A model generated the notes under the pieces. It was not told where the DNA came from, did not search any database, and worked only from the letters and a program-made list of their open reading frames with translations. This document shows positions 1 through 6,762 of a stretch of 23,366 nucleotides of DNA, piece by piece (position 1 is the first letter of the stretch; each line of letters begins with the position of its first letter). A program made the translations under genes and the position numbers. Where the stretch lies: contig CATOJU010000004.1 of the NCBI GenBank assembly GCA_951800555.1, positions 1 through 23,366 on the forward strand. Direction: 5' to 3'. Source of the stretch: an uncultured Rickettsiales bacterium. Its GTDB lineage: Bacteria; Pseudomonadota; Alphaproteobacteria; Rickettsiales; UBA1997.

Positions 1-187
1 AATTTAAAAGTCTAAAGAATATATTTTATAAAAGTATTGAAAGTTTTTTTTGTTATATTTTTTTTGTAAAAAAATTTTATACAAAGATTATAAAAATAAA
101 CAAAAATATAAAAAGCAGAAGAACAAAAAAATCAAAATAAACTAATAGACAATGTTTAAATATAAAACAGTAAATTAAATTTATTTA

Positions 188-225
188 TTTTCTATAATTC
201 CCATAAAAATAGGAATTATAGAAAA
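188..225 (-). terminator. 3' stem-loop after rubrerythrin
   Basis: A perfect inverted repeat lies 12 nt past the rubrerythrin stop codon. Arms 191-201 (TCTATAATTCC) and 212-222 (GGAATTATAGA) can be extended by three T:A pairs to 188-190/223-225, giving a 14-bp stem with a 10-nt loop. Neither strand has a clean U-run after the stem (the minus-strand continuation is A-rich), so it is not a textbook intrinsic terminator. It may act as a 3'-end stabilising or weak termination structure. The remaining sequence from 1 to 187 is AT-rich and I see no gene in it. Confidence 0.5.
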
Positions 226-237
226 AATATAGTTAAA

Positions 238-816
238 TTAATACAATTTTTCACTTAATTCAATAAAATATCCTTGCGGATGATTACAAGCTGGACATAC
301 CATAGGGGCACCTTCAGCTACAATGTGAAAACCACAATTAGTACATTTCCATAAAGTTAGTCCAGACTTTTTATATAATCCTTGATTATTTAAATCTTCA
401 ATTAATTTATTAAATCTTTCTTCATGATAGGTTTCAGCTTTTGCAATATTCTCAAAAGCATTGGCTATTATTTCAAAACCTTCTTCTTTTGCTATTTTAG
501 CAAATTCTGGATACATACTAGACCATTCTTCGTGTTCTCCACTTGCGGCAGCTACTAAATTTTCTAAAGTTTTACCAATTTTTCCGGCAGGAAAAGAGGC
601 TGTAATTTCTTGGATATCACCTTTTTCTAAAAATTTAAAAAATCTTTCGGCGTGTTCTTTTTCGTGATTTGCCGTTTCTTCAAATATAGCAGCTATTGCA
701 AAATAACCTTCTTTTTTAGCTACACCAGCAAAATAAGTATATCTATTTCTTGCCTGGGATTCTCCGGCAAAAGCTTTCATTAAATTTTCTTTAGTTTTTG
801 TTCCATCCAAATTCAT
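238..816 (-). CDS. rbr: Rubrerythrin
   Basis: 192-residue rubrerythrin, a cytoplasmic non-haem di-iron peroxidase that reduces hydrogen peroxide with electrons passed through its rubredoxin domain. The N-terminal ferritin-like four-helix domain (about residues 1-140) shows the iron ligands: E19 in AGESQARNRY, the E52-x-x-H55 pair in ANHEKEHAERF, and a second ExxH-type helix in KAETYHEERF. The C-terminal rubredoxin-type knuckle has C158-x-x-C161 and C174-x-x-C177 (WKCTNCGF and MVCPACNHP). Length and domain order are those of classical rubrerythrin. The ATG at 814-816 is the natural start; its Shine-Dalgarno is weak (AAAG). It is divergent from the Nudix gene, and a TTGACA-like -35 on the minus strand lies at 868-873. 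It is typical of anaerobic or microaerophilic cells. Confidence 0.97.
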   Translation of the reverse strand: MNLDGTKTKENLMKAFAGESQARNRYTYFAGVAKKEGYFAIAAIFEETANHEKEHAERFFKFLEKGDIQEITASFPAGKIGKTLENLVAAASGEHEEWSSMYPEFAKIAKEEGFEIIANAFENIAKAETYHEERFNKLIEDLNNQGLYKKSGLTLWKCTNCGFHIVAEGAPMVCPACNHPQGYFIELSEKLY

Positions 817-867
817 ATCTTTAAAATGTTTTTTTAATTAAAATTAAAGTATATTTTTATTTTTAAT

Positions 868-873
868 TGTCAA
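868..873 (-). promoter_or_regulatory. Candidate -35 of the rubrerythrin promoter
   Basis: The minus strand reads TTGACA, the exact sigma-70-class -35 consensus, at 873-868. The best -10 match, TATACT at 853-848, is only 14 bp away, shorter than the usual 16-18 bp. Poorer hexamers such as TACTTT sit at better spacing. The -35 is visible; assigning it as the working promoter is an inference. Confidence 0.4.
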
Positions 874-900
874 ATCTTTTTATTTTTCAGACCGTGATAC

Positions 901-906
901 TATAAT
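901..906 (+). promoter_or_regulatory. Candidate -10 box upstream of the Nudix gene
   Basis: A perfect TATAAT lies about 75 bp before the preferred ATG of the Nudix gene, in the divergent region shared with rubrerythrin. The hexamer 17 bp upstream (878-883) is only T-rich and a poor -35 match, so this is a tentative call. Confidence 0.3.
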
Positions 907-980
907 GTTCTAATTTTTTAATAAAATTGATTTTTAAAAACTATATTATAATAATACTATTATCGAAAATAAATAATAAA

Positions 981-1421
981 ATGCAAGAAGAAGAAAGATT
1001 TAAGATAAGATCGGCATCATATATATTTATAATTGAGAATAATAAAATATTACTTCAAAAAAGGGCTGGAACAAATTTTATGTGCGGCTATTATGGAACA
1101 CCGGCTGGTCATTTGGAAAAAAATGAAGGAGCATTGAATTGTGCCATTAGAGAATTAAAAGAAGAAACGGGCTTGATAGCAAAAAGAGAGGATTTAGAAT
1201 TAAAATTTGTTTTAAATCGTGTTTCTGGCGAAGAAGAATATGCTGATTTTTTCTTTATGGCTAAAAAATATTCTGGAATTCCAACAATTAAAGAACCTAA
1301 TAAATGTGATGATTTAAGATTTTTTGATTTAGATGATTTACCAAAAAATATTATTCCATATATTAAAGATGTTTTAGATAATGTAAAGAAAGGTATTATT
1401 TTTGGCGAAATAGGTTATTAA
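981..1421 (+). CDS. Nudix hydrolase
   Basis: A Nudix-family pyrophosphohydrolase of 146 residues from the ATG at 981. The family cleaves nucleoside diphosphates linked to another group, using divalent metal. The Nudix box is complete at residues 43-65: G43, five residues, E49, seven residues, then R57-E-L-x-E61-E62-x-G64-L65. The preceding KRAGTNFMCGYYGTPAGH segment resembles the mutT-like subgroup that acts on nucleotide substrates, but the substrate cannot be read from sequence. The frame is open 18 codons further up to a TTG at 927, but those residues (MIFKNYIIIILLSKINNK) do not look like family sequence, so the ATG is preferred although it has no clear Shine-Dalgarno. Its stop overlaps the stop of the convergent prohead protease gene. 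Confidence 0.9.
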   Translation: MQEEERFKIRSASYIFIIENNKILLQKRAGTNFMCGYYGTPAGHLEKNEGALNCAIRELKEETGLIAKREDLELKFVLNRVSGEEEYADFFFMAKKYSGIPTIKEPNKCDDLRFFDLDDLPKNIIPYIKDVLDNVKKGIIFGEIGY

Positions 1422-1933
1422 ATTTTAAAATTATCAATTAATCTATCAATTTTATAATCTAAAACTTTATAAAGAAATAGATTATTATCTCTTGATTTAC
1501 AATATGTAATATTAGAATGCCTATTAGCTGGACAATTAACTATACTAATTTCAATTAAATCAATATCTTTTAGAATTCTATGGCCTTTATTATCAAAATA
1601 AAAATCGTTTACTCTATAGCCTATACTTAAACCTTTTATAAAACCATTTTTTACATATGAATATATATTATCGTTTATATTATTAATTTTCCCTTCTACA
1701 TATAGGCCAATTGAATCTTCTTTTATAACATTAAAATTTCCTATTATTTTATTTTTATTATGTTGCCATAAAAGATTTATATTTTTGATATTATTGTTTT
1801 TTAAAGAATTTTTAAAAGCACCGTTTAATATAATGTCATTATAACTGTCCTCAACATTAAATACACTTGCATAACCATAAAAAGTGCCATTTTGTGTAGA
1901 AATATTTTTTGTATTTTGTTTGTATTCTAACAT
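1418..1933 (-). CDS. HK97-family prohead protease-like protein (orphan phage or GTA-type gene)
   Basis: 171-residue protein matching the caudovirus/HK97 prohead maturation protease family (peptidase family S78), which trims scaffold and capsid protein during phage or gene-transfer-agent head assembly. Visible signatures: GYASVFN near the N-terminus, D-I-I-L-N-G-A-F at 33-40, the catalytic-type histidine H58 in LLWQHN, IGNF then GLYVEG at 76-81, the nucleophile-type serine S103 in KGLSIGY, and E128 in DLIEISIVNCPAN, the usual third conserved residue. Length is close to the single-domain proteases. No portal, capsid or terminase gene lies beside it; it sits between a Nudix gene, whose 3' end it overlaps by 4 nt, and a glycosyltransferase. 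It is intact with all catalytic positions kept, which argues against simple decay. A gene-transfer-agent remnant is an inference from the lineage. Confidence 0.85.
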   Translation of the reverse strand: MLEYKQNTKNISTQNGTFYGYASVFNVEDSYNDIILNGAFKNSLKNNNIKNINLLWQHNKNKIIGNFNVIKEDSIGLYVEGKINNINDNIYSYVKNGFIKGLSIGYRVNDFYFDNKGHRILKDIDLIEISIVNCPANRHSNITYCKSRDNNLFLYKVLDYKIDRLIDNFKI

Positions 1934-2128
1934 TTTTATAAAAGAATAATATTAAAGTTAATTAATAATATTTTTTATAATTTGGAAGTATAAAAAAATG
2001 TAATTATAATTTATTATCTTAAATTTTATTAATATATACTAAAATATACATAATTTTTATACATAAAGTCCAGTTTTTTATATTTCTAGATTTATATAAT
2101 TTACTTTGACAAAATTTTATAGAATGTT

Positions 2129-3268
2129 TTAATTTTTAAGATTATTTATTACATTTTTTAAATCATTCAAAGATTGATTATATATTTTATTTGCCAAAAT
2201 ATCGATAGAATTTTGCATTTTTTCATAATCTTCTAATGAAATATTTATAGCTTCTAATATACCATTTTTTAAATTATTTTCATTATACATTATAGCATTA
2301 TTATCAGAAAATTCATAATTTCTGCCAAAAACTTCATTAATTATTAATGGTTTTTTGAAGCCCAAAGATAATTGAATATTCCCGCTAGATTGGCCTTTTA
2401 GATAACATTGACGTCTAATATCTGTAGGATCCATTGTACATAATAAAAAATCTGATTTTTCGATTATATCGAACATATCTGGAAAATTTATTCTTCCTTT
2501 AATTTCAATATATTTCGACAAATATTTTGGGATTTTTAATTTACCCGCACCTATAAAAATAATTTTAAAATTTTCTACATTGTCATTTATCAATTCTTCT
2601 ATTGTTTTTATTATAATTTTGTAATTCCTCATATTGGGTGACATTTTTCCTATATTTGTAAAAATAATTTTATTTTTATTTTTGGTTGTAATTTTTATGT
2701 CTCCAAAATAGTGTGGGTTTATGCGAGGAATATTTATATTATTTGAAAGTATAAATAAACGTTTTTCTTCAATTTTATTAGCAATTTCTTGGAATTTTAT
2801 TCTAGATTGTTCAAGAATATTATGTTCTACTCCTAATATACCATATTTTGATGGTGGAAGTTTTTTAAATAGTTTTTCAATATATATTGCACAAGAACAG
2901 GTATAGGAATTAAAAAATATAAAATCATATTTATTTGAAAAATTATTTTTTGCCCATTTAGAAAGATCATATTCATCCGATATAAAAATTCTAACGGAAT
3001 TATTATTAAATCTACAAAAAGGATCTTCTTTTATACTTTTATATGTAATAACTATATCTACATTATATCCTAAATCCAAAAAATATTTACAATTTCCAAC
3101 CAAAGTTTCTGCGTGATATAAATTTGCTTCTATGATCAAAATAGAATTTTCTTTTATATCTACTAATTTATTAAACTCAAAAATTTCTGGATGTTGTTTG
3201 AGAAATATTTTTTTATTATATATATTGTTGTATATACTTTTAATTTTTCGCTTTAATTTTTTAAACAT
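2129..3268 (-). CDS. GT-B glycosyltransferase (group 1-like)
   Basis: 379-residue protein with the layout of a GT-B retaining glycosyltransferase. It has an N-terminal Rossmann-type half (about residues 40-200, with NSILIIEANLYHAETLVG and strand-turn-helix alternation) and a C-terminal half opening with the typical TNIGKMSPNMRNYKIIIKTI followed by FKIIFIGAGKL (about 203-245). The later LLCTMDP and NIQLSLGFKKPLII segments fit the nucleotide-sugar binding region. No signal peptide or membrane span is seen; the basic N-terminus (FKKLKRKIKSIYNNIYNKK) could hold it at the inner membrane. It lies 12 nt downstream of a cytidylyltransferase-like gene on the same strand, so the pair probably makes and transfers an activated sugar or polyol for a surface glycan. 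Donor and acceptor are unknown. Confidence 0.78.
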   Translation of the reverse strand: MFKKLKRKIKSIYNNIYNKKIFLKQHPEIFEFNKLVDIKENSILIIEANLYHAETLVGNCKYFLDLGYNVDIVITYKSIKEDPFCRFNNNSVRIFISDEYDLSKWAKNNFSNKYDFIFFNSYTCSCAIYIEKLFKKLPPSKYGILGVEHNILEQSRIKFQEIANKIEEKRLFILSNNINIPRINPHYFGDIKITTKNKNKIIFTNIGKMSPNMRNYKIIIKTIEELINDNVENFKIIFIGAGKLKIPKYLSKYIEIKGRINFPDMFDIIEKSDFLLCTMDPTDIRRQCYLKGQSSGNIQLSLGFKKPLIINEVFGRNYEFSDNNAIMYNENNLKNGILEAINISLEDYEKMQNSIDILANKIYNQSLNDLKNVINNLKN

Positions 3269-3280
3269 TCCAAAAAATAA

Positions 3281-3721
3281 CTATTTTTCGTTATTAACCC
3301 AATTATTAAGAATAAAGGAAGAAGAATTCATTTTATAATCACCTCCAACACCGAATTCTGTAATAATATTATATTCTTTACATATTTCTGTTTCTGGAAT
3401 ATTATCTTTTCCTCTATCGCCACCATTAGCAAAAACTAATTTATCAATTGGATATTTTTCTCTTACTTTAATAAGACCTAATGATGCAGAGTTGTCGGAA
3501 TCATCGAATTCCAAAACATCTATAACCCCTTTTAAATTTTCTAAAATAGTTTTTCTTGTTTTAATAGTTTGAAAGTTTTTTCCTTTTTTGCGGCAGAGCC
3601 ATTCATCCGAATTTGCAAGAACTATTACACCATCTGATGCTTCGGCAGATGCTTTTATCATTGATATATGACCTTCGTGTATTGGGTCAAAACCTCCGGA
3701 TACAATAAAATATGTTTTCAT
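3281..3721 (-). CDS. Cytidylyltransferase-like nucleotidyltransferase
   Basis: 146-residue single-domain nucleotidyltransferase of the HxGH superfamily (glycerol-3-phosphate cytidylyltransferase / RfaE C-terminal type). The phosphate-binding motif GGFDPIHEGH holds H15-x-G-H18. ANSDEWLCRKKG, the arginine in KTRKTILENLKGVIDVLEF and the NGGDRGKDNIPE segment match the ligand and second-substrate regions. The terminal MNSSSFI stands where relatives have the S/T-rich nucleotide-binding motif. The family transfers CMP or AMP from a nucleotide triphosphate to a phosphorylated sugar or polyol; this member's substrate cannot be told. There is no fused kinase domain as in full-length HldE. It is the first gene of a two-gene unit with the glycosyltransferase (12-nt gap) and ends in TAG. 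Confidence 0.82.
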   Translation of the reverse strand: MKTYFIVSGGFDPIHEGHISMIKASAEASDGVIVLANSDEWLCRKKGKNFQTIKTRKTILENLKGVIDVLEFDDSDNSASLGLIKVREKYPIDKLVFANGGDRGKDNIPETEICKEYNIITEFGVGGDYKMNSSSFILNNWVNNEK

Positions 3722-4025
3722 TTTTATAATTGATTATTGCAAAATTGTATAAAAAAATTAATTTATTTGATTGTAAAAATCAAGGAAAATTTAAATAAAA
3801 ATTATAATATCTACTGTTTTTAATTATTTTTATTAATTTTATATTACTAATATATATTTGATTATTTTTTGTTAATAGAATTTATACATAGAAAGTGCAT
3901 ATATGTTAAAAAATTAGATAATTAGAATTTTATAAAAATTATTTTTTTGTACTTGTTTTTTTTATAAAATTTTTTTTATTTAGGTGATCTAATAAAAGAA
4001 TTTTTTAAAAAAGTTGAAAAAATTC

Positions 4026-4054
4026 TTGATTTTTAAAAAATAGTATATTATAAT
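4026..4054 (+). promoter_or_regulatory. Promoter for tRNA-Gly-tuf and probably the downstream operon
   Basis: TTGATT at 4026-4031, a 17-bp spacer, and TATAAT at 4049-4054: a near-consensus sigma-70-class promoter. The predicted start is near 4061, about 50 nt before tRNA-Gly. The A/T tracts at 3996-4027 immediately upstream could act as an UP-element-like or curved region. It is the best promoter in the window, as expected for a translation/transcription operon. Confidence 0.75.
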
Positions 4055-4077
4055 TACAACAATTGTATTAATTCGTA

Positions 4078-4095
4078 CTACTTTACCCAAAGTAG
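4078..4095 (+). promoter_or_regulatory. Leader stem-loop upstream of tRNA-Gly
   Basis: CTACTTT (4078-4084) and AAAGTAG (4089-4095) form a perfect 7-bp stem with the 4-nt loop ACCC, between the tuf-operon promoter and the 5' end of tRNA-Gly. There is no U-run after it, so a processing signal or leader structure is likelier than a terminator. Confidence 0.45.
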
Positions 4096-4112
4096 GAGAA
4101 AATATACTCGCT

Positions 4113-4186
4113 GCGGGTGTAGCTCAATGGTAGAGCGCTAGCCTTCCAAGCTAGTTACGTGGGTTCGATTCCCATCACCCGCACCA
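4113..4186 (+). tRNA. tRNA-Gly(UCC)
   Basis: Complete cloverleaf with an encoded CCA end. The acceptor arm GCGGGTG pairs with CACCCGC; the D arm is GCTC/GAGC. The anticodon stem CTAGC/GCTAG (4138-4142/4150-4154) encloses the loop CTTCCAA with anticodon TCC at 4145-4147. The T arm is GTGGG/CCCAT with the TTCGATT loop, and the discriminator is A. It reads glycine codons of the GGN box. It lies 30 nt upstream of tuf, the usual proteobacterial tRNA-Gly/tufB arrangement, so it is probably cut from a common transcript. Confidence 0.97.
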
Positions 4187-4216
4187 TTATTAATATTTTA
4201 AATAGAATATATAGAT

Positions 4217-5410
4217 ATGTGTAAAGAAACTTTTCAAAGAACAAAACCGCACGTAAATATCGGTACAATTGGTCACGTAGACCACGGTAAGACAACTTTG
4301 ACTGCTGCTATTACAACAGTTCTCGGAAAACAAAATAAAAATGTTATAGTTAAAGGTTACGATGAAATTGATGCAGCTCCAGAAGAAAAAGAAAGAGGTA
4401 TTACTATTAATACAGCTCATGTAGAATATGAAACAGCAAATAGACATTATGCTCACGTTGACTGTCCAGGACATGCTGACTATGTAAAAAATATGATTAC
4501 TGGTGCTGCTCAAATGGATGGTGCTATTTTAGTAGTATCTGCTGCTGATGGTCCTATGCCACAAACAAGAGAACACATTCTTTTGGCAAAACAAGTTGGT
4601 GTTCCTTATATTGTTGTTTTCTTAAATAAAGTTGATATGGTTGATGATCCAGAATTATTAGAATTAGTAGAAATGGAAGTAAGAGAATTATTAACTTCTT
4701 ATGGATTCCCTGGTGATGATACTCCTATTATTAAAGGTTCTGCTTTAAAAGCATTAGAAGGAGATCAAAGTGAAATTGGTGAACCAGCTATTTTAAAATT
4801 AATGGAAGCTGTTGATGCTTACATTCCTGAACCACAAAGACCACTAGACGGAACATTCTTAATGCCAATTGAAGATGTATTCTCAATTTCTGGAAGAGGA
4901 ACAGTAGTAACTGGAAGAGTTGAAAGAGGTGTTATTAAAGTTGGTGAAGAAGTTGAAATTGTTGGATTAAAAGATACTCAAAAAACAACTTGTACAGGTG
5001 TAGAAATGTTTAGAAAACTTTTAGACCAAGGACAAGCTGGTGATAATATTGGTGTTCTTTTAAGAGGTACAAAAAGAGAAGATGTTGAAAGGGGACAAGT
5101 TCTTTGTAAACCAGGAAGTGTTAAACCACATACAAAATTCAAGACTGAAGTTTATGTTTTAACAAAAGACGAAGGTGGTAGACATACACCATTCTTTAAA
5201 AACTATAGACCACAATTCTATTTTAGAACAACAGATGTGACTGGTTCAGTTACATTACCAGAAGGTGTAGAAATGGTTATGCCTGGTGATAATGTTAAAC
5301 TTGAAGTTCATTTGATAGCTCCAATAGCAATGGAAAAAGGATTGAGATTTGCTATTAGAGAAGGCGGACACACAGTTGGTGCTGGTGTTGTAACCGAAAT
5401 TATTGAATAA
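4217..5410 (+). CDS. tuf: Translation elongation factor Tu
   Basis: 397-residue EF-Tu, the GTPase that delivers aminoacyl-tRNA to the ribosomal A site. The G domain carries GHVDHGKT (residues 19-26), the switch-I RGITI motif, DCPGH, NKVDMVD and the SALKALEG loop. Domains 2 and 3 follow, with SGRGTVVTGRVERG and the ending GGHTVGAGVVTEIIE. Length is normal. The ATG at 4217 gives the family N-terminus (RTKPHVNIGTIGHVDHGKTT); the leader between tRNA-Gly and the start has no clear Shine-Dalgarno. Codon use is slightly richer in GGT/GTT/GCT than the neighbours, as expected for an abundant protein. It lies between tRNA-Gly and tRNA-Trp upstream of secE-nusG, the tufB position. Whether a second tuf exists elsewhere cannot be seen. 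Confidence 0.99.
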   Translation: MCKETFQRTKPHVNIGTIGHVDHGKTTLTAAITTVLGKQNKNVIVKGYDEIDAAPEEKERGITINTAHVEYETANRHYAHVDCPGHADYVKNMITGAAQMDGAILVVSAADGPMPQTREHILLAKQVGVPYIVVFLNKVDMVDDPELLELVEMEVRELLTSYGFPGDDTPIIKGSALKALEGDQSEIGEPAILKLMEAVDAYIPEPQRPLDGTFLMPIEDVFSISGRGTVVTGRVERGVIKVGEEVEIVGLKDTQKTTCTGVEMFRKLLDQGQAGDNIGVLLRGTKREDVERGQVLCKPGSVKPHTKFKTEVYVLTKDEGGRHTPFFKNYRPQFYFRTTDVTGSVTLPEGVEMVMPGDNVKLEVHLIAPIAMEKGLRFAIREGGHTVGAGVVTEIIE

Positions 5411-5425
5411 TATTAAATTTTTAAT

Positions 5426-5468
5426 ATGTCTTATTTGTTAATTGATAATAAATTGATAAATAAGACAT
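5426..5468 (+). promoter_or_regulatory. Stem-loop between tuf and tRNA-Trp
   Basis: Perfect 11-bp inverted repeat: ATGTCTTATTT at 5426-5436 and AAATAAGACAT at 5458-5468, with a 21-nt loop. With a one-base bulge the TTTTAA/TTAAAA flanks can extend the stem. No U-run follows; the mature tRNA-Trp begins 7 nt later. It most likely marks an endonucleolytic processing site separating tuf mRNA from the tRNA-Trp-secE transcript, or acts as a partial terminator. Confidence 0.6.
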
Positions 5469-5475
5469 TTAAAAT

Positions 5476-5551
5476 AGGGGTGTAGCTCAGTTGGTAGAGC
5501 AATGGTCTCCAAAACCATCGGTCGAGGGTTCGAATCCTTTCGCCCCTGCCA
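5476..5551 (+). tRNA. tRNA-Trp(CCA)
   Basis: Full cloverleaf with encoded CCA end. The acceptor AGGGGTG pairs with CGCCCCT (one G-U pair); the D arm is GCTC/GAGC. The anticodon stem ATGGT/ACCAT encloses CTCCAAA with anticodon CCA at 5509-5511. The T arm has the standard TTCGAAT loop, and the discriminator is G as expected for tRNA-Trp. It reads UGG only; TGA serves as a stop in at least two ORFs here (ending at 19640 and 20226). The tRNA-Trp-secE-nusG order is conserved in proteobacteria. Confidence 0.97.
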
Positions 5552-5576
5552 GTGAAATAAAAAAATATTAAAAAAT

Positions 5577-5762
5577 ATGCAATTAGTAAATTATTTTAGA
5601 AATGTATTAAAAGAAGTAAAAAATATAAATTTTCCTACAAAGGATGATGTAAAAACTACATCAATAGTAATAGTTGTAATAGTTTTTATATTCTCTGTTT
5701 TTTTAGGAATTGCAGATTTTGTTATTTCTAAATTGATTAAAATGTTATTGGGGATAATGTAA
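5577..5762 (+). CDS. secE: Preprotein translocase subunit SecE
   Basis: 61-residue short-form SecE, the small membrane subunit that clamps the SecY channel of the Sec translocon. The amphipathic N-terminal helix carries the FRNVLKEVKNINFPTKDDV segment, matching the family's conserved pattern (V..E..KV.WP....). One transmembrane helix follows at about residues 27-55 (TTSIVIVVIVFIFSVFLGIA onward). The single-span form is usual outside Enterobacteriaceae. No clear Shine-Dalgarno precedes the ATG. Its TAA overlaps the nusG ATG by one base, which points to coupled translation. Confidence 0.95.
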   Translation: MQLVNYFRNVLKEVKNINFPTKDDVKTTSIVIVVIVFIFSVFLGIADFVISKLIKMLLGIM

Positions 5763-6280
5763 TGGATTTTAAGTGGTATACTCTTGCTACCTATTCTGGA
5801 AGTGAAAATAAAGTTTGTGAAGAGATTAATAAACTAGCAAAAGAAAATGAAAATATAAAAGAAGCTTTTATTCCTACAAAAAAAGTATATAAAGTTGTTA
5901 GAGGAAAAAAAGTTGAAGCTAGTCAGAAAGTTTTCCCTAATTATATATTTATTAATATGATAGCAAATAGGGCTACTGTTGATATTTTAAGAACTATGCC
6001 AAAAGTTATGGGGTTTTTAGGTGGAAATCCAATAAAACCAGAAAGTGTTGATGATACAAGAATACAAAAATTAAAACAGGAAAGCGAGAAAGAGTTATCT
6101 CCAGAAGATGATATATTTGAAGTTGGTGAAATGGTTAAGATTAATGAAGGACATTTTGAGTCTTTCACTGGTGTTATTGAAAGTAAAGATGATATAAAGA
6201 ATACTTTGAAGATATCAATATCAATTTTTGGTAGAAGTACTACTATAGATATAGATGCTTCAAAAGTGGAAAAAGTTTAA
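5762..6280 (+). CDS. nusG: Transcription termination/antitermination factor NusG
   Basis: 172-residue NusG. The NGN domain (about residues 4-110) starts with WYTLATYSGSENKV and includes the KVFPNYIFI strand and LRTMPKVMGFLGG, the surface that binds the RNA polymerase clamp. The C-terminal KOW domain (about 118-172) has VGEMVKINEGHFESFTGVIE, the site that in relatives binds Rho or ribosomal protein S10. The length is typical. A GGGG-type ribosome binding site at 5750-5753, inside secE, sits 8 nt before the ATG, and the start overlaps the secE stop. It lies upstream of rplK as in most bacteria. Confidence 0.98.
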   Translation: MDFKWYTLATYSGSENKVCEEINKLAKENENIKEAFIPTKKVYKVVRGKKVEASQKVFPNYIFINMIANRATVDILRTMPKVMGFLGGNPIKPESVDDTRIQKLKQESEKELSPEDDIFEVGEMVKINEGHFESFTGVIESKDDIKNTLKISISIFGRSTTIDIDASKVEKV

Positions 6281-6320
6281 TTTATTTAATTTTTTATTAA
6301 TTTATTAAAGTGTAGATGAT

Positions 6321-6758
6321 ATGGCTCCTAAAAAGGAAATTATAGCAAAAATTAGTTTACAGGTTCCGGCCGAAAAGGCAAATCCAGCTCCACCTATTGG
6401 ACCAGCTTTGGGACAAAGAGGTGTGAATATTATGGATTTTTGTAAACAATTCAATGCTTTGAAATTTAATTATGAAGCAGGTACACCAATTCCTGTTTTA
6501 ATAAATGTTTATAAAGATAAAAGTTTTACTTTTATAACAAAAGAACCTCCTATGACCTATTTAATTAAGAAAGAAGTAGGATTGCAAAAGGGTTCTTCTC
6601 ATACAGGTAAAGATGTAGCTGGTTTTATAACACTACAACAAATAGAAAATGTTGCAAAGAAAAAAATGGCAGATATGAATACAAAAGATTTAAAGGCTTG
6701 TATGGAAATGGTGAAAGGTTCTGCTTTATCTATGGGTTTACATATAAAGGAGGATTAG
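6321..6758 (+). CDS. rplK: 50S ribosomal protein L11
   Basis: 145-residue L11, which binds 23S rRNA at the GTPase-associated centre and helps organise the stalk base. The N-terminal domain carries PANPAPPIGPALGQRGVN-type sequence (KANPAPPIGPALGQRGVNIM), the proline-rich linker FITKEPPMTYLIKKEVGL, and a C-terminal rRNA-binding domain ending MGLHIKED. Length is normal. It starts 40 nt after nusG with a poor Shine-Dalgarno; its end contains the strong ribosome binding site of rplA. Confidence 0.98.
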   Translation: MAPKKEIIAKISLQVPAEKANPAPPIGPALGQRGVNIMDFCKQFNALKFNYEAGTPIPVLINVYKDKSFTFITKEPPMTYLIKKEVGLQKGSSHTGKDVAGFITLQQIENVAKKKMADMNTKDLKACMEMVKGSALSMGLHIKED

Positions 6759-6762
6759 TAGT

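Larger units (their letters stand above)
3722..4112. other. Divergent intergenic region before tRNA-Gly/tuf
   Basis: 391 bp without a gene, very AT-rich, between the cytidylyltransferase gene (-) and tRNA-Gly (+). It holds the plus-strand promoter at 4026-4054, a perfect A/T-rich inverted repeat just upstream (arms 3996-4006 and 4017-4027, AAGAATTTTTT/AAAAAATTCTT), and a leader stem-loop at 4078-4095. For the minus-strand gene a TTGATT-like -35 with an AT-rich -10 can be drawn but is weak. Nothing else is recognised. Confidence 0.6.

Noticed and set aside
927..980. TTG start for the Nudix gene giving 18 extra residues
   Set aside because: The extra residues are an Ile-rich reading of AT-rich upstream DNA and the family fold begins after the ATG at 981.
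4190..4513. Minus-strand ORF opposite the start of tuf
   Set aside because: It runs through tRNA-Gly and the EF-Tu P-loop on the opposite strand; Ser/Phe/Cys-rich composition is typical of antisense readings.
5476..5551. UGA recoding to tryptophan
   Set aside because: The tRNA-Trp anticodon is CCA, and TGA ends the LRR gene and the next gene at plausible C-termini.
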